From assembly GCA_017418975.1 (NCBI GenBank), contig JAFOMG010000010.1, positions 1 through 64,000 on the forward strand: a stretch of DNA of 64,000 nucleotides. The letters run 5' to 3'. This document shows positions 8,336 to 22,092 of the stretch, piece after piece. Made by a program: the position numbers and the translations under genes. The notes beneath the pieces are model-generated. The model searched no databases. It saw only the letters and a list, made by a program, of their open reading frames with translations, and was not told where the DNA came from. Source of the DNA: Sphingomonas sp. Its GTDB lineage: Bacteria; Pseudomonadota; Alphaproteobacteria; Sphingomonadales; Sphingomonadaceae. Within the stretch, counting starts at the first letter, position 1, and each line of letters starts with the position of its first letter.

Positions 8336-9007
8336 TCACTGCTTCAGCTTCGCCAGGAGCGCCGCTGCCGCCGCGGTCTCGGCATCCTGCTTGCTGGTGC
8401 CCTGGGCCTCGGCCTCGGCGAAGCTGCCGATCGCCACTTTCACGGTGAAGCGCGGCGCATGGTTGGGGCCCGAGCGGTCGGTCACCACATATTCGGGCGG
8501 GCGGCGATTGTTCGCGGCCGCCCATTCCTGCAGCGCCGATTTGGGGTGCCGGGGGGCGCTGGCATGCGCGTCGATATGCTTCGCCCAGGCCTTGCGGACG
8601 AAGTCGCGCGCCGGCGCGAAGCCGAACTCGAGATAGAGCGCGCCGATCAGTGCCTCCATCGCGTCGCCCAGCACATTGTCGCTGTCCGCCGCGCCGTCGC
8701 CCCGCGCCTGCTTGCCCAGGCGGAGCAACGGCGGCACGCCGACCTCGCGCGCCACGTCGGCGCACATCGCGCCGGTCACCAGCGCGTTGAGGCGGCGGGA
8801 CAGCGCGCCCTCGGGCTCGCCGGAGAAGCGCTCGTACAGCCATTCGGCGATGGCAAGGCCCAGCACCCGGTCACCCAGGAATTCGAGCCGCTCGTAATTC
8901 TCGGCCGCCTGGCTGCCATGGGTCAGCGCGCGCTGATACGGGGCCAGGTCCGCGGGGCGCTGGCCGAAGGTCCTGACGATCCACTCCCCCAGATCGGGAG
9001 CGCTCAA
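8336..9007 (-). CDS. rnc: Ribonuclease III
   Basis: A 223-residue double-strand-specific RNase acting in rRNA maturation. The signature YERLEFLGDRVLGLAI holds the catalytic Glu/Asp, a second metal cluster is GDAMEALIGALYLE, and a C-terminal double-stranded RNA-binding domain covers about residues 150-223. Its start overlaps the lepB stop by four bases (ATGA). Length is normal. Confidence 0.96.
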   Translation of the reverse strand: MSAPDLGEWIVRTFGQRPADLAPYQRALTHGSQAAENYERLEFLGDRVLGLAIAEWLYERFSGEPEGALSRRLNALVTGAMCADVAREVGVPPLLRLGKQARGDGAADSDNVLGDAMEALIGALYLEFGFAPARDFVRKAWAKHIDAHASAPRHPKSALQEWAAANNRRPPEYVVTDRSGPNHAPRFTVKVAIGSFAEAEAQGTSKQDAETAAAAALLAKLKQ

Positions 9008-9861
9008 AAGCCTTCCCCGATCCGGCCCCAGCGCGCCGCGGTGAACCAGGTCCAGGGCAGGAACCAGTTGGCGCTGCCGTCGGTCGACCAGAAGCTCAGC
9101 ACGGCCTTGCCCTCGAGATTCTCGAGCGGGACATAGGCGATGCCCTGGCCCTCGGGCGGCTGGGCGAAGCGGCTGTCGGTCGAGTTGTCGCGATTGTCGC
9201 CCATCAGGAAGACATGACCGGCGGGCACGTGGAACACTTCGGTATTGTCCTGGGGCGTCAGCCCCTGGTCGAGCACGTCATAGGTCCTGCCGCCCGGCAG
9301 CGTCTCGCGGAAGCGCGGCAGCTTGCACACCGGATCGCCCTTGGCGCTCACGGCCTGGAACAAGGTGGGGCAGTTGGTGAAGTTGGGCGTGATCGGCAGC
9401 TCGAGATCGGCGATCTTCTGCTTGGGTACGGCCTTGCCGTTCAGCACCACCTGGCCGTTCACCACCTGGACGCTGTCGCCCGGCAGGCCGATCACGCGCT
9501 TGATCCAGTCCTCGCCGTCATGGCCCGGCGCCTTGAACACCACCACGTCGCCGCGATCGGGCGTGCCGGGGAAGATCCGGCCCGGGATCAGCGGCAGGCT
9601 CCAGGGCAGCGAGTGCCTGGAATAGCCGTAGTTCCACTTGGTGATGAACAGATAGTCGCCGATCAGCAGCCGCGGCATCATCGATTCGGAAGGGATCGAG
9701 AAGGGCGAGAAGATGAAGCTGCGCACCACGAAGACGATCAGCGCCAGCTTGACGAGGAAGACTCCAAGGTCCTTCCACTCGTTCTTGGGCTTCTCCTCCG
9801 CGGCCGCCGCGGCGGGCGTGGCGGGCTTCTCGTTCAGGGAATCGGCGGGCGTGTTTTCCAT
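9004..9861 (-). CDS. lepB: Signal peptidase I
   Basis: A 285-residue inner-membrane protease that removes Sec and Tat signal peptides. A Lys/Glu/Pro-rich cytoplasmic tail (1-30) leads into a single membrane segment at about 32-50. Catalytic Ser60 lies in IPSESMMP and the general base Lys120 in DWIKRVIGLPGD; GDNRDNSTDSRF is the conserved box E. It is the first gene of the lepB-rnc-era-nitrilase run. Confidence 0.96.
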   Translation of the reverse strand: MENTPADSLNEKPATPAAAAAEEKPKNEWKDLGVFLVKLALIVFVVRSFIFSPFSIPSESMMPRLLIGDYLFITKWNYGYSRHSLPWSLPLIPGRIFPGTPDRGDVVVFKAPGHDGEDWIKRVIGLPGDSVQVVNGQVVLNGKAVPKQKIADLELPITPNFTNCPTLFQAVSAKGDPVCKLPRFRETLPGGRTYDVLDQGLTPQDNTEVFHVPAGHVFLMGDNRDNSTDSRFAQPPEGQGIAYVPLENLEGKAVLSFWSTDGSANWFLPWTWFTAARWGRIGEGF

Positions 9862-9967
9862 GGGTACCTGCTCTGCTTGGGGCGCGCGATGAGGTCAAGC
9901 CGATGAATGGAGTGGCGGTGGCGATCCCGGGACGATAGGGGCGCACTTGTCCCCAAAGGAGATGAAC

Positions 9968-11461
9968 ATGGCATTGCCCGACTGGTCCGCCGTCAAGTCG
10001 CTCGAAGTCCCGACGCTCGCCGAACTGTTCGCGCGCGATTCGCGCCGGGTCGCCACGCTCTCCGCCGATGTCGCCGGCATTCATTTCGACTGGTCGAAGA
10101 CGCACCTCACGCCCGAGCTCGTCGCTGCCTTCACCCGGATCGCGGCGGAGATGGGCCTGGTCGCCAAGCGCGACGCGCTGTTCGCCGGCGATAAGATCAA
10201 CGTCACCGAAGGCCGCGCCGCCGAGCACACGGCCGAGCGCGGCGAGGGCTCGCCCGACAGCGTCGCCCGCGCCCAGGCCTATCATGCCCGCATGCGCGCG
10301 CTGATCGACGCGATCGAGGCCGAGGCGTTCGGCCCGGTGCGCAGCATCCTCCATATCGGCATCGGCGGCTCGGCGCTGGGGCCGGACCTGCTCGTCGACG
10401 CGCTCGGCCGCGAAGCCGGGCGCTACGAAGTCGCGGTGGTCTCCAATGTCGACGGCGTCGCGCTGGAGACCGCGCTCGACCGCTTCGATCCGCAGACCAC
10501 CCTGGTCGCCATCGCCTCCAAGACCTTCACCACCACCGAGACCATGCTCAATGCCGAGAGCGCGATCTCCTGGCTGATGCAGGGCGGCGTCGCCGATCCC
10601 TATGGCAAGCTCGTCGCGCTCACCGCCGCGCCGGAAAGGGCAGTCGCGTTCGGCATCGACGAGACGCGCGTGCTGCCCTTCGCCGAATCGGTGGGCGGCC
10701 GCTATTCGCTCTGGTCGTCGATCGGCTTCCCCGCGGCGCTGGCGCTGGGCTGGGACGCGTTCGAGGAACTGCTTGAAGGCGCCGCCGAGATGGACCGCCA
10801 TTTCCGCCTCGCCCCGTTCGAGGCGAACGTGCCCGTCCTCGCCGCCTTCGCCGACCTTTATTACACTCAGGTCCGCGGCTGCGAGACGCGCGCCACCTTC
10901 GCCTATGACGAGCGGCTCCGCCTGCTGCCCAGCTATCTCCAGCAGCTCGAGATGGAATCGAACGGCAAGCGCGTCACCGCCGAGGGCCAGCCGGTTGCCT
11001 GGCCGACCGCGCCGATCACCTGGGGCGGCGTCGGCACCGATGCCCAGCATGCGGTGTTCCAGCTGCTCCACCAGGGCACCCGCCTGGTGCCGCTCGAGTT
11101 CGTCGGCTCGATCGAGCCGGGCGATGGGCTGGCGGAGGAGCACCACCGCCAGCTGCTGCTCAACATGTTCGCCCAGGGCGCGGCGCTGATGGCCGGCCGC
11201 AAGAATGACGATCTGGCGCGCGATTATCCGGGCGACCGGCCCTCGGCGACTCTGCTGCTCGATCGCGTCGATCCGCGCACGCTGGGCGCCATCCTGGCGT
11301 TCTACGAGCAGCGCACCTTCGTGAACGCGGTGCTGCTCGGCATCAACGCGTTCGACCAGTTCGGCGTCGAGCTCGGCAAGGAAATGGCCAAGGCGGCGGG
11401 CGCGGGCGACCAGAGCTTCGACGCCTCGACCAACGACCTGATCGCCCGGGCATTCGGATGA
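9968..11461 (+). CDS. pgi: Glucose-6-phosphate isomerase
   Basis: A 497-residue enzyme interconverting glucose-6-phosphate and fructose-6-phosphate. The ATG at 9968 is chosen because AAGGAG lies about seven bases upstream; an ATG at 9962 and a TTG at 9947 are in frame but badly spaced. Motifs include HIGIGGSALGPDL (phosphate binding), SKTFTTTETM, GGRYSLWSSIG, the base Glu in QLEMESNGK and the His in GTDAQHAVFQ. The stop overlaps the next start (ATGA). Confidence 0.97.
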   Translation: MALPDWSAVKSLEVPTLAELFARDSRRVATLSADVAGIHFDWSKTHLTPELVAAFTRIAAEMGLVAKRDALFAGDKINVTEGRAAEHTAERGEGSPDSVARAQAYHARMRALIDAIEAEAFGPVRSILHIGIGGSALGPDLLVDALGREAGRYEVAVVSNVDGVALETALDRFDPQTTLVAIASKTFTTTETMLNAESAISWLMQGGVADPYGKLVALTAAPERAVAFGIDETRVLPFAESVGGRYSLWSSIGFPAALALGWDAFEELLEGAAEMDRHFRLAPFEANVPVLAAFADLYYTQVRGCETRATFAYDERLRLLPSYLQQLEMESNGKRVTAEGQPVAWPTAPITWGGVGTDAQHAVFQLLHQGTRLVPLEFVGSIEPGDGLAEEHHRQLLLNMFAQGAALMAGRKNDDLARDYPGDRPSATLLLDRVDPRTLGAILAFYEQRTFVNAVLLGINAFDQFGVELGKEMAKAAGAGDQSFDASTNDLIARAFG

Positions 11462-11763
11462 GCGGCGACGAAGACTATGTCTATGACGAGGCGAGCGGGG
11501 AATGGATCCCCGCCGCCGAAGCCGCGGCGAAGGCCGGCGCGGCGGATGTGGTCGAGGTGCGCGACTCGGTCGGCAACCTCCTCCGGGACGGCGACCAGGT
11601 CACGCTGATCAAGGACCTTACCGTGAAGGGCGCCGGGCAGACGCTGAAGCGCGGCACGCTGATCAAGTCGATCCGCCTCACCGGCGACAGCCAGGAGATC
11701 GACTGCAAGTTCGACGGCATCAAGGGCCTGGTGCTGCGGGCGGAGTTCGTGCGGAAGCGCTGA
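11458..11763 (+). CDS. PhnA/YjdM-like protein lacking the zinc ribbon
   Basis: A 101-residue protein. Residues 35-101 (DSVGNLLRDGDQVTLIKDL through the C-terminal LRAEFVRK) match the compact beta domain of YjdM, historically called PhnA. The usual N-terminal four-Cys zinc ribbon is missing; that part is an acidic DEDYVYDEASGEWIPA stretch with no Cys pairs. The function of the family is not settled. It is coupled to pgi by a 4-base overlap. Confidence 0.7.
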   Translation: MSGDEDYVYDEASGEWIPAAEAAAKAGAADVVEVRDSVGNLLRDGDQVTLIKDLTVKGAGQTLKRGTLIKSIRLTGDSQEIDCKFDGIKGLVLRAEFVRKR

Positions 11764-11880
11764 GCGCCCGCTCGTCATCCCCAATCCCGCACCCTCACCC
11801 CCTGTTTTCGCGGGGTGGCGGTCAAGCATTCGGCAACTCTCCCCCGCTAGACTCGCCCCGTCACGGCAAGGGGGCAGCCG

Positions 11881-12507
11881 ATGGATCGCAGGCGAATCGT
11901 GCGGGAGAGCGAGCGGGCGGCGATCGAGCGCTGGTTTCCGGCGAGCCCGCTCGGCCCGCTCTTCGATCCCGGTACCGGAGACCTGCTTCCCGCCCCCGCC
12001 GCGGCGATCCCCGGCTGGCAGGCCGAGGCGTTCGCGCGGATCGATCATTATGTCGAGCACGAGCATGTCGCCGCCCAGGTCCATGGCTGGCTGTTCGGGC
12101 TGTTCATCGCCGGCCTGCTCGCCATCGCCATGGCGGCGGGCCTGCCGATCGGCCCGACCCTGGTGATCGGCGGCGCGGCGGGCGGGGCGCTGCTGCACGG
12201 CTGGCCGATCTGGCAGCTCTACCGCTTCCGCCGCGACCTGCGCCGCCTGCGCGAGCGCATCCGCGGCGAGCTGGCGACGCGCGTGCCGATCCCGCGCGAG
12301 CTGGCCGCGCGCTTCCGCCGCCGCAATCCATGGCGGATCGCGCTCCATGCCTGGGTCTGGGGCCTCGCCGCGCTCGGCATCGGCACGCAGCATTTCGTGG
12401 CGCCGCAGGACGTGCCGGCCGCTATCGTCCCGGTCGCGCTGGCGGCGGTGGGGATCGCCTGGATCCTCCATTTCCTCTCGCGCCGGATCGACCTGCGCCG
12501 GGGCTGA
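11881..12507 (+). CDS. Membrane protein of unknown function
   Basis: A 208-residue protein with two hydrophobic hairpins at about residues 75-105 and 155-195, separated by a very basic Arg-rich helix (about 112-145). The N-terminal 60 residues are soluble. I do not recognise the family. The ATG directly follows a GGGGGCAGCCG stretch. It sits alone between the PhnA-like gene and gor. Confidence 0.65.
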   Translation: MDRRRIVRESERAAIERWFPASPLGPLFDPGTGDLLPAPAAAIPGWQAEAFARIDHYVEHEHVAAQVHGWLFGLFIAGLLAIAMAAGLPIGPTLVIGGAAGGALLHGWPIWQLYRFRRDLRRLRERIRGELATRVPIPRELAARFRRRNPWRIALHAWVWGLAALGIGTQHFVAPQDVPAAIVPVALAAVGIAWILHFLSRRIDLRRG

Positions 12508-12567
12508 CATTGGCATCGGGGCGCATGCGCCCTATCTCCCGGCCTCGAAACGAGCGGAGGATTGTCG

Positions 12568-13914
12568 GTGGCCGAATATGACTATGACCTTTTCGTCATC
12601 GGTGCCGGCTCCGGCGGCGTCCGCGCCTCGCGCGTCTCGGCCGCCCATGGCGCCAGGGTCGCGGTGGCCGAGGAATATCGCATCGGCGGCACCTGCGTGA
12701 TCCGCGGCTGCGTGCCCAAGAAGCTGCTCGTCTATGGCGCGCATTTCGCCGAGGATCTGAAGGACGCGCGCCGCTTCGGCTGGAACGTGCCCGAATGTGA
12801 TTTCGACTGGGCGGTGCTGCGCGACAATGTGCTGGCGGATGTCGACCGGCTCAACGGCCTCTACACCCAGACGCTGCACAACAACCAGGTCGAGACCTTT
12901 CTCGAGCGCGCCACCGCCACCGGCCCGCACGAAGTCACGCTGGCGAGCGGCCGCAGGATCACCGCGAAATATATCCTCATCGCCACCGGCGCGCACCCGC
13001 ACGTGCCCGATTTCCCGGGCAGCGACCTCGGCATCACGTCGAACGAAGTGTTCCACCTGGAGAAGCTGCCCAGGCGCGTGCTGATCGCGGGCGGCGGCTA
13101 TATCGCCAACGAGTTCGCCGGCATCTTCAACGAGTTCGGCAGCCATGTCACGCTGGTCAACCGCACCGACGTGATCCTGCGCGGCTATGACCATTCGATG
13201 CGCGACCGGCTGCTCCAGATCTCGCTGATGAAGGGCATCGATTTCCGCTTCCACACCGAGTTCAAGTCGATCGAGAAGCTCGAGAGCGGCGCGCTCAAGG
13301 TCACGCTGACCAAGCATGAGCCGATCGAAGTCGATTGCGTGCTGTTCGCGACCGGCCGCGTGCCCAATACCGAGGGGCTGGGCCTGCCGGATGTCGGCGT
13401 CGAGCTCGACGAAAAGGGCGCCGTGAAGGTCGACGCGGACAACAAGTCGTCGGTCGATTCGATCTACGCCGTGGGCGACGTGACCAACCGGGTGCAGCTC
13501 ACGCCCGTGGCGATCCGCGAGGGGCAGGCGTTCGCCGACACGATCTTCGGCAACAAGCCGCACCAGGTCGATTATGGCTGCATCCCCAGCGCCGTGTTCA
13601 GCCACCCGCCGATGGCCGGCGTCGGCATGACCGAGAGCGAGGCGCGCAACAAGCTGGGTTCGATCGCGGTCTACCAGTCCGATTTTCGCGCGATGAAGAA
13701 CGTGCTCGCCGATCGCAACGAGCGCGCGCTCTACAAGATGATCTGCGAAGGGACGACCGGCCGCGTGGTCGGCCTCCACATGATCGGCCCCGACGCGCCG
13801 GAGATCCTCCAGGCCGCGGCGGTGGCGGTGAAGGCGGGGCTGACGAAGGACGCGTTCGACCAGACGGTGGCGCTGCACCCGACCATGTCGGAAGAGCTGG
13901 TGCTGATGAAATGA
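12568..13914 (+). CDS. gor: Glutathione-disulfide reductase
   Basis: A 448-residue FAD flavoprotein that reduces GSSG with NADPH. Visible are the FAD motif VIGAGSGGVRA, the redox pair Cys43/Cys48 in GGTCVIRGCVPKK, the second dinucleotide motif VLIAGGGYIANEFA, the FAD contact IYAVGDVT, and the C-terminal His-Glu pair HPTMSEE. The GTG at 12568 is chosen since GGAGG lies seven bases upstream; the in-frame TTG at 12562 is too close to it. Confidence 0.95.
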   Translation: MAEYDYDLFVIGAGSGGVRASRVSAAHGARVAVAEEYRIGGTCVIRGCVPKKLLVYGAHFAEDLKDARRFGWNVPECDFDWAVLRDNVLADVDRLNGLYTQTLHNNQVETFLERATATGPHEVTLASGRRITAKYILIATGAHPHVPDFPGSDLGITSNEVFHLEKLPRRVLIAGGGYIANEFAGIFNEFGSHVTLVNRTDVILRGYDHSMRDRLLQISLMKGIDFRFHTEFKSIEKLESGALKVTLTKHEPIEVDCVLFATGRVPNTEGLGLPDVGVELDEKGAVKVDADNKSSVDSIYAVGDVTNRVQLTPVAIREGQAFADTIFGNKPHQVDYGCIPSAVFSHPPMAGVGMTESEARNKLGSIAVYQSDFRAMKNVLADRNERALYKMICEGTTGRVVGLHMIGPDAPEILQAAAVAVKAGLTKDAFDQTVALHPTMSEELVLMK

Positions 13915-14237
13915 TCGGGAAGTTCGTGCCGAAGGCGTGAATCGAAGGCTGCGGGGCAGCCTTCGCCGGAAAGCGCGCTGACCTCCGCCCGATGCCTGTA
14001 GATGATGTCGCAGCGGCTTCCGGGTGCCGGCGTTTCATCGCTTGCGGAGAAATGGGTGCGGTAGAGTGTCAGCGTCACGCCGTTCGCAGTAACGACTACC
14101 AGCTTGCGCACCGTCCAGACCATGCCGGAGCCGAAGGCGGGCGTCGCGCCCCATTCGCGGATCGTCGCGCCGCGCAGCTCGATGGCCTCGGGCAATGGCG
14201 TAGTCGTGATCGGCAGCGGGAGCGGCAGGACGGGCAT
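13731..14237 (-). CDS. Hypothetical protein, 3' end antisense to gor
   Basis: A 168-residue frame filling the otherwise empty gap between gor and the AbrB-like gene. Its first 100 codons have strong G/C third-position bias, arguing for real coding. The pattern TVRKLVVVTANGVTLTLYRTHF followed by RCDIIYRHRAEVSAL is beta-rich with no signal peptide. I recognise no family. The last ~60 codons overlap gor on the opposite strand, so the true C-terminus may have been extended by loss of a stop. Confidence 0.45.
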   Translation of the reverse strand: MPVLPLPLPITTTPLPEAIELRGATIREWGATPAFGSGMVWTVRKLVVVTANGVTLTLYRTHFSASDETPAPGSRCDIIYRHRAEVSALSGEGCPAAFDSRLRHELPDHFISTSSSDMVGCSATVWSNASFVSPAFTATAAAWRISGASGPIMWRPTTRPVVPSQIIL

Positions 14238-14263
14238 GATGGATATGTCCTCGGCTCAGCCCG

Positions 14264-15319
14264 TCATGCCGCGATGCGCCCGGCAAATCGTGTCGCCGCC
14301 GCCCTTGCCAGCATCGGCCCCAGCGCCAGCACCGCGAGGAACCGCAGCGCCTGCATCGCCATCACGAAGGGCTGGTCCACCGGCACCGAGGTGGCGATGA
14401 TCGCCACCGAATCGAGCCCGCCCGGGCTCACCGCCAGATAGGCGCTCACCGGATCGATGCCGGTGAGCTTCGACAGCAGCAGCGAGAGCGCGGCGGAGAA
14501 GCCGATCAGCGCGAAGGTGGCGAGCAGCACCCGCGGCAGCGCCCGGCCGGCGACCGCCAGCGTCTCGCGGGTGAAGGCCAGGCCGATCCGCCAGCCGACC
14601 AGCGCATAGCTCGCCGCCAGCACCGGCTCGGGCAGGGTCATCCGCAGGATGTCGAGCGCATGGAGGGCGATCCCCGCCGCCATCGGCACCAGCAGCGCGC
14701 CGGCGGGAATGCGCAGGCGAAGCCCGGCGAACGCGCCGATCCCTGCCACCGCCAGCGTGGCGAGCGAAGGGAGCAGCGGGGCGGGTGCGAGCATCGTCGC
14801 CAGCCAGTCGCCGCCCCGGTGCACGCCAAGCGTCGCGGCGAGGATCGAGGCGACCGCCGCGACGCAGACGACGCGGGTATAGGTCATGAACGCCACCAGC
14901 CGGGCGTCGGCGCCGAATGCGTCGGCCATCACCACCATGGCGGAAGCCGCGCCGGGCATCGATCCCCAGATCGCCGTGCTGCCGGGCAGCACCCGCCAGC
15001 GGCTGAGCAGATAGCCGAGCAGGCTGCTCGCGCCCAGAGTCGCGGCGGTTACTCCCACGAACAGCGGCCACTGCGTCGCCACGCGCGAGAAGGCGCCGAT
15101 GTCGAGCGTGCCGGCGATAAGGCAGCCGATCACCGCCTGGGCGCCGACGAACAGCGGCCTGGGCAGGCTCAGCCGCGCGCCGCGCGCCGAGAAGAGGATC
15201 GCGGCGAGCATCGGGCCGAGCAGCAGCCCGGCCGACAGCCCGATCCATTCGAGGAGGGCGGTGCCCGCCGCCGAGGCGACGAGCAGGGCCAGCCACGCTC
15301 CGGCCCTATGCGCGCTCAC
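14264..15319 (-). CDS. AbrB-family membrane transporter-like protein (COG3180 type)
   Basis: A 351-residue protein with about ten membrane segments. The duplicated architecture shows twice as a GALLGPMLA-like helix end ([20 protein letters not shown], and [18 protein letters not shown]). It matches the AbrB/ammonia-monooxygenase-like permease family, whose substrate is not established. A conserved segment near the C-terminus, [17 protein letters not shown], is typical. It is coupled to the preceding symporter by an ATGA overlap. Confidence 0.8.
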   Translation of the reverse strand: MSAHRAGAWLALLVASAAGTALLEWIGLSAGLLLGPMLAAILFSARGARLSLPRPLFVGAQAVIGCLIAGTLDIGAFSRVATQWPLFVGVTAATLGASSLLGYLLSRWRVLPGSTAIWGSMPGAASAMVVMADAFGADARLVAFMTYTRVVCVAAVASILAATLGVHRGGDWLATMLAPAPLLPSLATLAVAGIGAFAGLRLRIPAGALLVPMAAGIALHALDILRMTLPEPVLAASYALVGWRIGLAFTRETLAVAGRALPRVLLATFALIGFSAALSLLLSKLTGIDPVSAYLAVSPGGLDSVAIIATSVPVDQPFVMAMQALRFLAVLALGPMLARAAATRFAGRIAA

Positions 15320-16584
15320 GTATCATGGGCGAGGATCGCGTCCGCCTCGTCCAGCGGCACCTTGCCGGCGCGGCGCGACAGCCAACTGGTCGCGGCGATG
15401 TCCCAGGTGACGTTGCCGACGGTGCGCATGATGTCGGGGATGGTCTCGACCGCGACGAGCAGGCCCAATGGGCTCACCGGCGCGCCGATCGTCGCGGCGA
15501 CCGGGGCGATCGCGCTGACATAGCTCACCGTGCCGGGCAGGCTCACCGAGCCGAGCGAGGTCAGCGTCGCCACCACCACGCCCACCGCCAGCGTCGCCGG
15601 GCTCAGCGGCACGCCGAACCATTCGGCGACATAGATGGCGACGGCGAAGTTCATCGCCGGGCCGGTCGCCCGGAAGATCGCCACCGCCAGCGGCAGGGTC
15701 ACGCCCGACACGGCCACCGGCACGCCGAGCTTGCCCGAGCCCTCGATCATCACCGGCAGGGTGGCGAGCGAGGACTGGGTGCTGAGCGCCACCGCCTGGC
15801 TCGGCAGCGCGGCGCGGACATAGCGGCCGAGGCGGACGCGCCCGCCGAACACCGCCACGGGATAGGCGAAGATCGTCACCGCCAGGCCGACGCCGGCGAC
15901 GGTGAGGATATAGTGAATCAGCGCGCCGAACGCGCCGGTGCCGGCCTTGGCGCCGACGACCAGGGCAAGGGCGAACACGCCGAGCGGCCCCACCCACAGC
16001 ACCCAGTCGATCACCACCAGCATCACGTCGCGCAGCGCCTTGAAGAAGTTGGTCAGCAGCGTCTGGACCTCGCCGCCCACCCGGGTCATCGCGAAGGCGA
16101 AGATCAGCGAGAAGATGATCAGCGAGAGGAAGGCGTTCTCCGCCGCCGCCTTGACGATGTTGGCGGGCACGATCGCGGCCAGGAACTCGCCGATCGGCGG
16201 GACCGGCCCGATCTTCTCGGCGCCGGCCAGCGCGCCGCGCAGCGCCTGGGCCGATTCATGCGGCAGCGGCGCGAAGTGGAGGAACAGCGGGGTGAGGATC
16301 GCCGCGGCCGTGGCCGAGAGGAACAGCACGATCACGTAGAGCGCGATCGCGCGGCCCGCCAGGCGGCCGGCCTGCGCGGCCTCGGCGGTGGCGGCGACGC
16401 CGGTGATCAGCAGCGCGACGACCAGCGGCACGATCGTCATCTGCAGGCCGTTGAGCCAGGCCTGGCCGATCGGCTGGGCGAATTCGGCGGCGGTCAGCGC
16501 CGCGGCGGGCGCCCAGGCGGCGAGCACGGCGCCGAGAATCAGTCCCGCGATCAGGGACAACAGGATACGGGTTGGTTGCGACAT
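15316..16584 (-). CDS. Dicarboxylate/amino acid:cation symporter (DAACS family)
   Basis: A 422-residue secondary transporter with eight membrane segments and the two re-entrant loops of the DctA/GltP fold. The Ser-rich motif is [18 protein letters not shown]. Helix 7 has [15 protein letters not shown], where NMDGT or a similar string is usual, so cation coordination may differ. Substrate (glutamate, aspartate, succinate or other) cannot be assigned. It is expressed ahead of the AbrB-like permease in a two-gene operon. Confidence 0.85.
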   Translation of the reverse strand: MSQPTRILLSLIAGLILGAVLAAWAPAAALTAAEFAQPIGQAWLNGLQMTIVPLVVALLITGVAATAEAAQAGRLAGRAIALYVIVLFLSATAAAILTPLFLHFAPLPHESAQALRGALAGAEKIGPVPPIGEFLAAIVPANIVKAAAENAFLSLIIFSLIFAFAMTRVGGEVQTLLTNFFKALRDVMLVVIDWVLWVGPLGVFALALVVGAKAGTGAFGALIHYILTVAGVGLAVTIFAYPVAVFGGRVRLGRYVRAALPSQAVALSTQSSLATLPVMIEGSGKLGVPVAVSGVTLPLAVAIFRATGPAMNFAVAIYVAEWFGVPLSPATLAVGVVVATLTSLGSVSLPGTVSYVSAIAPVAATIGAPVSPLGLLVAVETIPDIMRTVGNVTWDIAATSWLSRRAGKVPLDEADAILAHDT

Positions 16585-16656
16585 GCTCGCCCTTTGAGAA
16601 ATTCCGCGCTAATCCGGTGGCGGTTGAGGGCCCGCAAGGTCGCGAGAAAACGGCAC

Positions 16657-17997
<1,341 letters not shown>

Positions 17998-18096
17998 GCC
18001 CGCGGCTGAAATCGGCGCTGCCGGTGGAGTTGGTGGGCGCGCCGGCGATGGCCGCTGACCCCTGGTTCGTCCATGACCATATGCGGAGCCGTGCCG

Positions 18097-18321
18097 ATGC
18101 TTGAGATGCGCCCCGATTGCGAGCGCTGCGGCGCCGATCTTCCCGCCGACGAGGGCGGTGCCTTCATCTGCTCGTTCGAGTGCACCTTCTGCGCCGCCTG
18201 CGCCGATGCGCTCGACGAACGCTGCCCGAATTGCGGCGGCGAGCTGTTGGATCGGCCGGCGCGCGTGGGTATGGCACTGGCGAACAACCCGGGCAGCACG
18301 GAGCACCGGTTCAAGGGCTGA
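18097..18321 (+). CDS. DUF1272-like zinc-ribbon protein
   Basis: A 74-residue protein starting MLEMRPDCERCGADLP, with GGAG about ten bases upstream. Eight cysteines form four CxxC-like pairs (CERC, CSFECTFC, CAAC, CPNC), predicting two small zinc-binding knuckles, as in DUF1272 proteins. Function is unknown. It is six bases from the thiD fusion gene and probably cotranscribed with it. Confidence 0.8.
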   Translation: MLEMRPDCERCGADLPADEGGAFICSFECTFCAACADALDERCPNCGGELLDRPARVGMALANNPGSTEHRFKG

Positions 18322-18326
18322 AGACC

Positions 18327-19476
<1,150 letters not shown>

Positions 19477-19484
<8 letters not shown>

Positions 19485-20118
19485 GAATTCCGGGCCTGAC
19501 CTGAAGTTCGAGCGGAAATACGGCAAGCTGCACGGCGGCCCGGTCGCGGGGGTGGACGAGGCGGGTCGCGGCCCGCTCGCCGGCCCGGTGGTCGCCGCCG
19601 CCGTGGTGCTCGATGCCGAATGCATCCCCGAGGGCATCGACGATTCCAAGGCATTGACGGCCGGCAAGCGCGAGCGGCTCTGCGCCGAGATCCTCGCCTG
19701 CGCCCGGGTGGGCCTGGGCATCGCCACGGTCGAGGAGATCGACAGCCTCAACATCTTCTGGGCGACGATGCTGGCGATGACCCGCGCGGTCGAGGCGCTC
19801 GGGCCGGCCCCGGCCTTCGTGCTGGTCGACGGCAATCGCTGCCCCGACTGGACGCATCGGAGCCATGCCGTCGTGGGCGGCGACGCGCTTTGCGTGTCGA
19901 TCGCCGCCGCCTCGATCGTCGCCAAGCACCGGCGCGACGCGATGATGATCGAGCTGGACGCGCTCCATCCCGGCTATGGCTGGGCGAGCAACAAGGGCTA
20001 TGCCGCGAAGGTCCATCAGGAAGCGCTGCGGTCGCTCGGACCCACGCCGCACCATCGCAGGAGCTTCGCGCCGGTCGCGCAGGCGCATTTCGATTTCGGG
20101 AGCCGGGCGGCGGAATAG
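19477..20118 (+). CDS. rnhB: Ribonuclease HII
   Basis: A 213-residue enzyme that removes ribonucleotides from DNA. The metal-binding motif [14 protein letters not shown] gives Asp27 and Glu28, with another Asp in LVDGN. The ATG lies inside the end of the thiD fusion, giving an eight-base overlap. The C-terminus has HHRRSFAPV, common in the family. Two facing REP-like hairpins follow the stop. Confidence 0.95.
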
Positions 20119-20136
20119 CCGGGCCACATGATTCTC

Positions 20137-20218
20137 CGTCATCCCCGCGAAGGCGGGGATCCAGAGCCCCAAGCGACACGCGAAGTTACCCCGGATCCCC
20201 GCCTTCGCGGGGATGACG
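20137..20218. repeat. Inverted pair of REP-like hairpins after rnhB
   Basis: Two copies of a 26-base unit face each other at 20137-20162 and 20193-20218. Each contains a small palindrome CCCCGC-GAAG-GCGGGG bounded by CGTCAT and GATCC. The same unit recurs as a second facing pair at 21718-21855. Paired inverted REP hairpins of this kind resemble REPINs. They may terminate the rnhB transcript. Confidence 0.85.
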
Positions 20219-20245
20219 ATGAAAAGCGCCGGGTGGCGGCAGATT

Positions 20246-21556
<1,311 letters not shown>

Positions 21557-21595
21557 TTGGAAAGGAGGAGGCAGCGCTCCTCCCCAGGCCCTCCT

Positions 21596-21626
21596 GCCAA
21601 ACCCCGGACCGGATCCGGGGTTTGGC
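21596..21626 (+). terminator. Stem-loop terminator candidate after ccrM
   Basis: A perfect 13-base-pair stem (GCCAAACCCCGGA with its complement) around a 5-base loop. A weaker 7-bp stem (GGAGGAG/CTCCTCC) precedes it at 21563-21582. There is no T-run, so it is either a non-canonical terminator or a 3' stability element. Confidence 0.55.
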
Positions 21627-21717
21627 ATGCGGCGCGCAACAAGCGACGGCATCGCCCCGTGGGGGGACCCTGAAACAAGTTGGCGATTGTCCCCTTGAGG
21701 CACGGCGTTCCCATAGC

Positions 21718-21855
21718 CGTCATCCCCGCGAAGGCGGGGATCAAGGGTAGTCGCGGGATATCGGCGTCACCGCGCGAACGCTTTCCGAAAGTGCCGGGAT
21801 CTCCTTGCGCTTGTGTCGTGCTCGGCCCTGGATCCCCGCCTTCGCGGGGATGACG
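21718..21855. repeat. Second inverted pair of REP-like hairpins, between ccrM and folP
   Basis: The unit at 21718-21742 and its inverse at 21830-21855 are the same element as the pair after rnhB, with about 87 bases between arms instead of 30. The spacer sequences differ, while the hairpins are conserved. The whole gap between ccrM and folP (21557-22092) holds no convincing gene. Confidence 0.85.
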
Positions 21856-22092
21856 GAACAGGGCGTACCCGTCCTTTGCGGGCAATCGCCAGGCAAGTTC
21901 AGGGTGGCGAGCGGGTAGCGGCCGCGCTTTGCCCCTTCCAAAATAGGATATCGTCTGGGACGGTTGGTCCATGGCCAGCCAACTCCCTTCCTCCGCAATG
22001 CCCCGCCGCATCGGGCGCGCTCTTGCATCTCGCGCAAGCGCCGGGACAGCCGCGTGCGCAGATGTCGCGACTCTTGTGACTTTCCGCGCCCC

